A model generated the notes under the pieces. It saw only the letters and a program-made list of their open reading frames with translations, searched no databases and was not told the DNA's origin. The position numbers and the translations under genes are program-made. A stretch of 12,500 nucleotides of DNA from assembly GCA_030674155.1 (NCBI GenBank), contig CM060329.1:23256645-23269144 (forward strand), read 5' to 3'. The DNA is from Stramonita haemastoma (lineage: Eukaryota > Mollusca > Gastropoda > Neogastropoda > Muricidae). Positions 6,864 to 12,500 of the stretch are shown here, in pieces; within the stretch, counting starts at the first letter, position 1; each line of letters begins with the position of its first letter.

Positions 6864-8869
6864 GTGATATCCTTCATCGACATCTTCCTGCGTCACACGG
6901 ACGCCAAAAAAGTGCTGTGCATCGTCCCCATCAACACCCTGCAGAACTGGATGGCGGAGTTCAACATGTGGGACCCTGCCGAGTACGAACCCCCGCCCCC
7001 CCAGCCTCCGGGAAAGACCAAAGAGGGCGGCAAAAAGGCTGAGAAAAAACCCCGGGAAAGAAGCAAGAAGGCCAAAGACCCCAGCTCCAAAGGTGGAGGG
7101 AAAGGAGGGAAAGGAAAGGCGGCTCCTGCCCCCACCCCAGATCCAAGTCCGACCCCGATGGGTGACCTTGAACCGGGAACGAGGCTGCCTCCCCCTCCCA
7201 TGGGCGGGGGGACAGCGGGACAGGGAATCAATCCCTTCAGTGGACATGCAATGGGGCCGATTGGGGAGCATGGGTCCAATGGGGAACATGGGTCCAGTGG
7301 GTGGCCTGGGTCCAATGGGGAACATGGGTCCAATGGGGAACATGGCAGGTGGAGACATGGGCTCGATGGGGCAGGTGGGTGGGAGTCACATGAACGTGAT
7401 GGGAAACGCTGGTCTGGGGTCTATGGGGGGACCCCACATGGGACACAACAGCTTCATGAGTTCTCCGGGCAGCGGTGCGCAGGGGTTGAATGTGAATCAG
7501 ATGGGCAGCTGCGGAGGAGCCTGGATGAACTCTCCCATGGGTCAGCCCAGTGGCCTGCCTTTTGGCTCTCAGTATAACCCCAGCATTTCTTCCCAGTACA
7601 ACCCCAACACCTCAACTCCGTTCAACCCCAACAGCGCCCAGTTTAACCCCAACGCATCTCAGTATAATCCAACGCTTCTCAGTTCAACCCCAACCTGTCT
7701 TCTCAGTACAATTCCAACGCTTCTCAGTTCAACCCCAACATGAGAATGCCCGCACCTTCCAACCAGCCATGTATGAGCAGCGCCCCTCCCAGTCCATTCC
7801 CCTGCACGGGATACGGGCAGTGCTCTAGCAACCCCAAAGACTTCAGCGCCTACCCCATGCCCTCGTTCAACACTCCATCCAACGCAAGCACAATCAGCTC
7901 CCCGGGACACCTGACCAGCATGTCTAGTCCTGCGTCCAGCAATCAGTTTGGCAGTGTGGGAAGCTTGATGGAACCGGACAGGTGGAACAGGGGAGACAAC
8001 TCGCTGATGGGGCTGGACAGCGGGTCGTGCGCCAACAGCTACATGGATACCTCCCTGGATCCCTCGGACTCTGCCAGTGCTGCGGGAAAGCTGTTGAGCA
8101 TGTCTTGCGGGAGCCCCATGAGCAGCCACCTGTCTTCCAGCTCTCCCATGAACGGACCAGGGACCCCTCACAGCACTGCTGGCAGTGAACTGCCAGTGGA
8201 CAGGCTACCCATGGAGGACGGGCTGGAGAGGTTCATGGGGACGGTGACGGTGGAAACACCGCCGGTGGTGGTGGTGGTGGTGGTGGTGGTGGGGGAATGG
8301 GTGGTGTAGGCGTGGGTAACTCCTCCAGTCCTTTACCACCGACTGCTCCTGTGGGGAGCAGGATGGACACGTCGACACCGCCCTGTGGCAGCGGCCTCTC
8401 CAATCCTCCGCTGGGGATCCCTGCAGTGGAAAGTGGATCCCCGTCAGTGCTCAACCCAGGAAACGGGCCAACCTCCGGCACTGCCTCAGCCTGCTCTGCC
8501 CCTGAGGCTGCTGCATCTTCCTCAGAGATGTCCAGAGAGTCTACTGGTGGATCTCAAGGGGGTCTGCCTGGCCTGCCAGAGGCTGGTGTGTCCAGCCCCA
8601 GTACTAACACAGCAGCAGGCAAAGAGTCTGAGGGTTTGGACAAAGTAAGTCAGAAGAGGAAACGCAAGGGGAAGGGAAAGAGGGGGACAGCACAGCAGAG
8701 GGAGGGCAGAACGGGTCAGCCAAGGAAGGTGATGGGCAAAACGAGGACAGCAAGGCCGGCACCAGTGCTGGCCAGGAGTCGGACACCAAAGGAATCAGAC
8801 ACAGAAATTTCAAGATCTACTTGCTGAATGACAGCTGCAAGGCCACTGCCCAGCGTGCCAAAATTATTG
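6864..8869 (+). CDS. RAD54L2: RAD54L2/ARIP4 homologue, large coding exon 6 (motif Ia, huge low-complexity insertion, four frame breaks)
   Basis: Residues 485-1153. The first about 38 residues are conserved lobe 1: VISFIDIFLRHTDAKKVLC, then IVPINTLQNWMAEFNMW (motif Ia region). The last 21, NFKIYLLNDSCKATAQRAKI plus Ile, match the FKVHILND strand of vertebrate RAD54L2. Between them lie about 610 residues where vertebrates have roughly 20: a Lys-rich segment (GKTKEGGKKAEKKPRERSKK), Met-Gly repeats, SQYNPN repeats, Ser/Pro/Asn-rich sequence, poly-Gly from a GGT run, and a KRKRKGKGK basic cluster. As written, the coding frame moves at four places: one extra T near 7261-7262, one base missing near 7669-7671 (CC), one missing in the G run 8237-8240, and one missing in the G run 8682-8686. 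Correcting these gives an open frame whose phase matches exon 7. The extra domain is probably disordered and loops out of the ATPase lobe; its function is unknown. Donor G|GTGAGT. Confidence 0.88.
7250..7350 (+). repeat. RAD54L2: In-exon Met-Gly coding repeat (18-bp unit)
   Basis: Repeats of ATGGGGAACATGGGTCCA and near variants encode MGNMGP, MGPMGN and GPVGGLGP. The first units are out of frame with the rest because of one extra T near 7261-7262. A looser Met/Gly-rich pattern continues to about 7445. Confidence 0.8.
7566..7742 (+). repeat. RAD54L2: In-exon SQYNPN-type coding repeat
   Basis: About nine imperfect units of (S/A)Q(Y/F)NPN, for example QYNPNTST, QFNPNAS, QFNPNLSS and QYNSNAS. 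The unit continues in a shifted frame after 7670, where one C appears to be missing (AATCCAACG instead of AATCCCAACG). The Asn/Gln/Tyr/Pro-rich composition resembles prion-like disordered sequence. Confidence 0.8.
8264..8290 (+). repeat. RAD54L2: In-exon (GGT)9 run
   Basis: Nine GGT triplets. In the frame that reaches the conserved 3' end of the exon they encode poly-Gly, followed by MGGVGVG. In the frame as written immediately upstream they would read poly-Val and stop at 8307-8309. The Gly reading fits the surrounding Gly-rich sequence. Confidence 0.8.
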
Positions 8870-9781
8870 GTGAGTAACCGCTACGGCAGGGATTCTGAAT
8901 TTTACGTTGAATGTTCAGCTTGATGTTCAGTTTTTGTGGACGTTCGGATATAACGTAGGTATCTTTTATCACTGTATTTTTGTTGTTGCAAATATTAGAG
9001 TGTGATTTTAAAATATGGTCTTTACTGAAGTTATTTTGTACATTATATTTTAACAATTCATGCATGTATTCAAGATGTCAAATCTTATCAGCTTATCAAA
9101 GAATATATTTTTAGTGGTAGTGGTATGATGCACTGTACATTGCCATGGGTAAATATCAATAAAAAAAAATTTCATCTGTGGAAAAGTTAAAATCCCTGTA
9201 AAAATAAAAAACAAGAAAACAAGCTGGGTGATGTGCATAGACCTTTTTGTGGTGTATGGGGTGGGAGTTTACTCAAAGACAATTGTAGTCCAGAATTTCC
9301 TGTGATTGTGTGAGGAGGAAATCCTAAGACTTTGTATTGTGAAAAAGACACGGAAGTTATTGATGCTTTTGGATAAGGTGTTCACTCACTTAATGTCCCT
9401 ATCTTTTCAGACTAAGTGTCTTTTGTGGCAGCTGGCTAATGCTGACATGTGCTGCTGGTAGTAGTAGTAGAAGAAGTAGCAGTAGTACTCTAGTAGCAGA
9501 AGTTGTAGTAGTAGCATCAGTAGTAGTAGTAGTAGCAGTAGCAGTATAGTAGTAGTAGTAGTAGCGCAGCTGTAGTAGCAGCAGCAGTAGTAGTATGTAA
9601 TAGTAATAGTATGGTAATGAAATAAAAAAAAAGTAGAGAGTACAAATATTGATTTGTTCAACGCGCAAAATTGAAGATAATTGTTCTGCTGACTGTTAGA
9701 ATCAGACGACTATGGTAGTCTTGTTCTTAAATCAACAACATCAGAGATATGACAGAACCGTTGGCAATTTTGTGGGTTCAG
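8870..9781 (+). other. RAD54L2: Intron 6
   Basis: Donor GTGAGT, acceptor GGGTTCAG. AT-rich sequence to about 9440, then an AGT/AGC trinucleotide repeat (about 9451-9612). No gene recognised; long open frames across the repeat on the - strand are Tyr/Leu/Thr strings. Confidence 0.8.
9451..9612. repeat. AGT/AGC trinucleotide repeat
   Basis: Imperfect GTA/GTAGCA triplets with interruptions such as AGAAGA, ACTCTAGT and GCGCAGCTG, ending in AATAGTAATAG. It is degenerate, suggesting an old repeat. Confidence 0.9.
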
Positions 9782-9958
9782 AGGGGTGGAATGAAACTGG
9801 AGGAGTGTTGCTGATGGGGTACGAGATGTACCGTCTGCTGTCCAACAAACGCAGCTATCTCATCCAGCCCAAGAAGAGGAATCGATCCAAGAACTGCAAG
9901 CAGAAACCGGACGTCATCGATGTGGATGAGGAGGAAAAGAACAAGGAGCTGATGATAG
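9782..9958 (+). CDS. RAD54L2: RAD54L2/ARIP4 homologue, coding exon 7
   Basis: Residues 1154-1212. Reads EGWNETGGVLLMGYEMYRLL, then SNKRSYLIQPKKRNRSKNC, then a KPDVIDVDEEEKNKELMI stretch. GGVLLMGYEMYRLL is the motif Ib region and matches vertebrate RAD54L2 almost exactly. The basic cluster followed by VIDV (1198-1201) and DEEE corresponds to the VIIDLDEED of the vertebrate protein, and both look like a SUMO-interaction motif placed inside lobe 1. Acceptor TTCAG and donor G|GTAAGT are good, and both borders are phase 1. The frame is also open upstream to 9712, but that part is intron. Confidence 0.95.
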
Positions 9959-9988
9959 GTAAGTGAATGAAAGGTGATTAGCCAGTGC

Positions 9989-10036
9989 TTTAGAAGATTT
10001 AGCACTATATAAATTCCATATATTATTATTATTATC
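9989..10036 (+). mobile_element. Retrotransposon-type 3' tail ending in (ATT)n
   Basis: TTTAGCACTATATAAATTCC followed by ATATATTATTATTATTATC. The same pattern, AGCGCTACATAAATTCCATG then (TTA)n, ends the element at 12120. I recall such tails at 3' ends of SINEs or LINEs in gastropod genomes. Only the last ~50 bases can be recognised. Confidence 0.6.
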
Positions 10037-10129
10037 ATGACGATGCACTGGACTGAAGATGTTACTGTCGGAGTTGTTTGCACAAATGTGGTCGACCATA
10101 AAAGGCACAGGTAAAGGTTCGAAGCAGAG

Positions 10130-10240
10130 ACAAAGACAGCCAGAATGACGTGGGCCAAGCTGAAGAGGATCTCCCAGAACCGAGTCCGTTGGAGGAGTGT
10201 TGTTGCGGCCCTTTGTTCCCAAGGGAATTCACAGGCATAA
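10130..10240 (+). mobile_element. LINE reverse-transcriptase C-terminal remnant
   Basis: Positions 10148-10240 translate as TWAKLKRISQNRVRWRSVVA then ALCSQGNSQA and a stop. The spacing W..L..I.Q.R..WR..V.ALCS just before a stop is typical of the C-terminus of many non-LTR retrotransposon polyproteins. Upstream the frame is soon interrupted (TAA at 10112-10114), so this is a decayed fragment, inserted in gene orientation. The family cannot be named from so little. Confidence 0.55.
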
Positions 10241-10742
10241 GTCAGGAAGTCAAGTCATGCTATTTAGGGACCTAAACAGTAGTTTTGATTTTAGATAATT
10301 CATGATCCGCTAGTAGACTTGTTTGATGTGAAAGGCTTTTACTGTGCTGGGTGTATTTTTTTTTCTTGATTTTGTGCATGTATTTCTATGAATTTTAAAA
10401 CTAAAGGCTGTAGATTTCCAGTCAGAATAATTTGTTTTTGTTTTGTGTCTTTGTTATTATGTTTAATAAAGTGATTTTTTTTCTACCAGGTACACGAGAT
10501 AGTTGATGGTTTAGTGATTGTTTTTTTGTGAACATGTTATAGATTGCTTGAGTGTGTTTTACAAACATGTAATTGTTAAAAATGCATTATAAATACTGTT
10601 ATTTATACAAGGTTTGTTTAAATCTTTGTCACCTAGTCAGGTTAAAAACTACATCCATTCCTTTTTTTTTCTGTGTTATGTAAAAACTGAAAGATTTGGA
10701 AAAAAAATTCTGATGTAATATGGGATAAGTTTGTGTTTCAAG

Positions 10743-10855
10743 ATATCCACGGAGCTCTTGTGAATCCCGGTCCCGAATTGGTGATCTGCGATGAAGGTCA
10801 CCGCATCAAAAACAACCATGCCAGCATCTCCCAGGCCTTGAAACAGATAAAAACC

Positions 10856-10857
<2 letters not shown>
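10743..10857 (+). CDS. RAD54L2: RAD54L2/ARIP4 homologue, coding exon 8 (SNF2 motif II, DEGH box)
   Basis: Residues 1213-1250 plus two bases. Reads DIHGALVNPGPELVICDEGH and then RIKNNHASISQALKQIKT. VICDEGHRIKN is the Walker B/motif II (Asp1229-Glu-Gly-His1232), which coordinates magnesium and activates water in the ATPase. DEGH in place of DEAH is shared with ARIP4, ATRX and Rad54. The first codon is split with exon 7 (G|AT). The exon ends at AG|GTGTGT, and the split Arg codon is completed by exon 9 to give TRRRVVLTG, matching the vertebrate SRRRVVLTG. The donor GT is itself the first unit of a (GT)34 microsatellite. Confidence 0.95.

Positions 10858-10925
<68 letters not shown>
10858..10925. 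repeat. (GT)34 microsatellite overlapping the exon 8 donor
   Basis: Thirty-four uninterrupted GT units starting with the donor dinucleotide itself. The donor reads CAG|GTGTGT, and any of the next GT units could in principle compete. Confidence 0.95.
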
Positions 10926-10927
<2 letters not shown>

Positions 10928-11689
10928 TAACTGTGGTCAGTTGATATGATTTACACAGGCCTTCCTGAAAAGTTGAGATGCAGGTTTGTTGTGATTTAGT
11001 GTGCTTAGATTTTTCATGTTGATAGGTAGTGGAAAGATCACAGAAGATCAAAATTGTTCAGTATCAGGCATTAACCGTTCACGGCAGTTTGCTTCCAAGT
11101 TCCTGAACCATACAGTTCATCAATTTGCACTCTTGGAAAAAAGAAGTTTTATCAGTTTACGGTTTACAAAAAAAAAGTATCTCGGAATACATCCAAAGAA
11201 CTTAATTTTTTTATTTATTTAATCACTAGGATTCATTTTAACTGTGATAGTGAACTTACTACTCATTTGTGTTTGCACTAAACTTGCTTTCAAATCTCAT
11301 GGTATAATAATGGAATTGGCCAGAGAAAGATCACTATAACCACCAACAGAATTAGATGGTAAGACACTGTTTGATATTTTATTCTATTGAAAATAAAATG
11401 ACATACTGGTTTCCTCCATTTTTGGAAAGGGGGAGGGGGTTACATACTTTTGATTTTCTGTCATGTGGTTCCCAGATGTAGTGTCACATGATTTCGTTAA
11501 AAAAAATGTTTCTCATACTAGAGCTTCTGTTAAATTATTAAAGACGCTAACAAATAAGCATATATCATGGTGCATGTGTAGTAAAAAGGCACCCGCCCAA
11601 ACCACTCCAACCTTTTCTGATCCAGGTTTATAGGCCTTTTTTTATATATTTTTTTTAATATAGAATGTTATCATTGTGTCATGGCTTCA

Positions 11690-12084
11690 AGCTATCCAGC
11701 CATTTCTGAACCTATTCTGCTTCTCTGTTTCTGGTCCGTTGATCTGGAATGACCTCCCTCTCTCCCTCTGGCAAGAGCCTACTTATGACACTTTTAAATC
11801 CACCAAAAGACACACTTATTTCAAACCTAAGATTCTCTCCTTCCGTTTCCATCTCTTATCTGTCCCTGCCGTCAACATCTACCTGCTAAAGTGTATAACC
11901 TTTAAAAGTGCACGCACGCGCGCACGTGTGGGTGTGTGCGCGTGTGTGCATGCGTATGTGTGCACGTGCGTGTGTGTGTACATTGAATTTGCTAAAACTA
12001 TATATTGTTGATTGCTTGTGTGTTGTATAGGTCGAATGCAAGCGCTTTTTGTTTTTACAAGATATAGCGCTACATAAATTCCAT

Positions 12085-12120
<36 letters not shown>
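11690..12120 (+). mobile_element. 5'-truncated LINE 3' end with (ATT)n tail
   Basis: Positions 11721-11822 translate as CFSVSGPLIWNDLPLSLWQE, then PTYDTFKSTKRHTYF. This is the well-known C-terminal signature of non-LTR retrotransposon polyproteins (FSV.GP..WN.LP......TFK...K..LF). It is followed by 3' UTR-like sequence, a GT/GC-rich alternating tract (11908-11980), AGCGCTACATAAATTCCATG and (TTA)n up to about 12120. The 5' end is lost, as usual for LINE insertions, and no RT domain remains. It is in the same orientation as the host gene. Confidence 0.7.
11908..11980. repeat. Alternating purine-pyrimidine (GT/GC) tract
   Basis: CACGCACGCGCGCACGTGTG followed by GT- and GC-rich alternation to about 11980. 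Alternating sequence of this type can adopt Z-DNA. It sits within the LINE 3' fragment. Confidence 0.75.
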
Positions 12121-12121
<1 letters not shown>

Positions 12122-12133
12122 GCGACATTGCAG

Positions 12134-12361
12134 GCGGCGTGTGGTGCTGACGGGGTACCCCCTTCAGAACAACCTGATGGAATACTGGTGCATGGTGGAC
12201 TTTGTGCGCCCCAACTTCCTGGGCAACAAGACGGAGTTCAGCAACATGTTTGAGCGCCCCATCATGAACGGCCAGTGCCAGGACTCCACCAGCTCTGACC
12301 GCAAGGTCATGAAACACCGTGCCTACGTCCTGCACAGTCTGCTGTCTGGATTTGTGCAGAG
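12134..12361 (+). CDS. RAD54L2: RAD54L2/ARIP4 homologue, coding exon 9 (SNF2 motif III)
   Basis: Residues 1251-1326 plus two bases. Reads [56 protein letters not shown], then [30 protein letters not shown] (LTG at 1256-1258) is motif III, which couples ATP hydrolysis to movement, and the rest is the region leading to the second lobe. It is very close to vertebrate RAD54L2. Acceptor ATTGCAG; donor AG|GTACGT in phase 2, as expected for the vertebrate FVQR|RGH junction. The gene continues beyond the window. The last 40 bases and the donor are repeated just downstream. Confidence 0.95.
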
Positions 12362-12439
12362 GTACGTTTTGTCTTGTTGACCTACGTCCTACATAGCTTG
12401 CTCTCCGGGTTTGTGCAGAGGTTCGTTTTGTCTTGTGGG
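12322..12439 (+). repeat. 59-bp tandem duplication of the exon 9 end and donor
   Basis: Unit 1 is 12322-12380 and unit 2 is 12381-12439. They differ at 7 sites within the 41 coding bases and at about 3 in the 18 intronic bases. Unit 2 also encodes [12 protein letters not shown] and carries a donor-like AG|GTTCGT at its end. Confidence 0.9.
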
Positions 12440-12500
12440 GGTAACTGTCTTGTTTTGATGGCTGAGGTTTTTATGTGTGGGTTTTTTTTTTTTTTTGGTG
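12362..12500 (+). other. RAD54L2: Start of intron 9 (runs off the window)
   Basis: Donor GTACGT. Contains unit 2 of the 59-bp duplication and a T run at the window edge. No further exon is visible. Confidence 0.75.

Larger units (their letters stand above)
9959..10742 (+). other. RAD54L2: Intron 7
   Basis: Donor GTAAGT; the acceptor (TTTGTGTTTCAAG) is less usual, with A before AG. It contains a retrotransposon-like (ATT)n tail (about 9989-10036) and a short LINE-derived coding remnant (10130-10240). The rest (10250-10730) is AT-rich with nothing recognised. Confidence 0.8.
10858..12133 (+). other. RAD54L2: Intron 8
   Basis: Starts in (GT)34. AT-rich sequence with no recognised gene runs from 10930 to about 11680, and is followed by a degenerate LINE 3' fragment (about 11690-12120) with an (ATT)n tail. 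The acceptor CGCGACATTGCAG lies directly after that tail. Confidence 0.85.

Noticed and set aside
6810..8481. Minus-strand open frames opposite exon 6
   Set aside because: They are Pro/Gly-rich mirror readings of the low-complexity coding exon, while the + strand carries conserved helicase residues at both ends.
8645..8650. GTAAGT inside exon 6 as a possible donor that might explain the last frame change
   Set aside because: No pyrimidine-rich acceptor follows before the conserved NFKIYLLND, and the bases between read as a continuous Gly/Ser/Glu-rich protein after one missing G. A rare isoform cannot be excluded.
9451..9612. Regular repeats considered as a CRISPR-like or coding array
   Set aside because: It is a degenerate AGT/AGC trinucleotide repeat in an intron, with no unique spacers.
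1..12500. The locus as a pseudogene because of its frame breaks
   Set aside because: All five helicase-core exons (4, 5, 7, 8, 9) are intact with exact phases and good splice sites. Breaks fall only in low-complexity linkers and mostly in homopolymers or short repeats.

Overview
The window is a stretch of a eukaryotic, intron-rich genome. It looks like an invertebrate and probably a mollusc. The evidence is short conserved exons with GT...AG borders, introns of about 0.5-1.3 kb full of GT, GA, AGT and ATT simple repeats, and 3' ends of non-LTR retrotransposons with (ATT)n tails of the kind common in gastropods. The gastropod assignment is an inference from repeat style and was not tested.

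One protein-coding gene on the + strand fills the window: the 5' part of a homologue of RAD54L2 (ARIP4, androgen-receptor-interacting protein 4), a SNF2-family ATPase of the Rad54-like/ATRX group. Nine coding exons can be placed: 1441-2147, 2688-2919, 3634-3783, 4657-4907, 6065-6181, 6864-8869, 9782-9958, 10743-10857 and 12134-12361. After allowing for small indels in exons 2 and 6, the intron phases are 2, 1, 1, 0, 0, 1, 1, 2, 2 and every junction is consistent. Together they give about 1326 codons: an acidic/basic N-terminus, a SUMO-interaction-like motif, and the first SNF2 lobe with motifs I (MGLGKT), Ia, II (DEGH) and III (LTG). The gene runs off the right edge; the second ATPase lobe and C-terminus are not here.

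The most unusual part of the protein is exon 6. It begins and ends with conserved helicase sequence, but about 610 codons of Gly/Met/Asn/Ser-rich low complexity lie between them, where the vertebrate protein has roughly 20 residues. This exon as written contains four one-base frame breaks. Exon 2 carries a 5-bp tandem duplication that breaks its frame, and exon 1 has an apparent compensating pair of shifts. All lie outside the conserved core, so sequencing/assembly error or polymorphism is likelier than a dead gene.

The introns hold other points of interest: a (GT)34 microsatellite starting at the exon 8 donor, a LINE tail ending 13 bases before exon 9, a 59-bp tandem copy of the end of exon 9 and its donor with only synonymous differences, a 105-bp tandem repeat before exon 4, a 5S rRNA-like segment on the - strand, and a polypurine tract of about 450 bp. 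Positions 1-1396 hold no recognisable gene. Residue numbers below refer to the indel-corrected reading.
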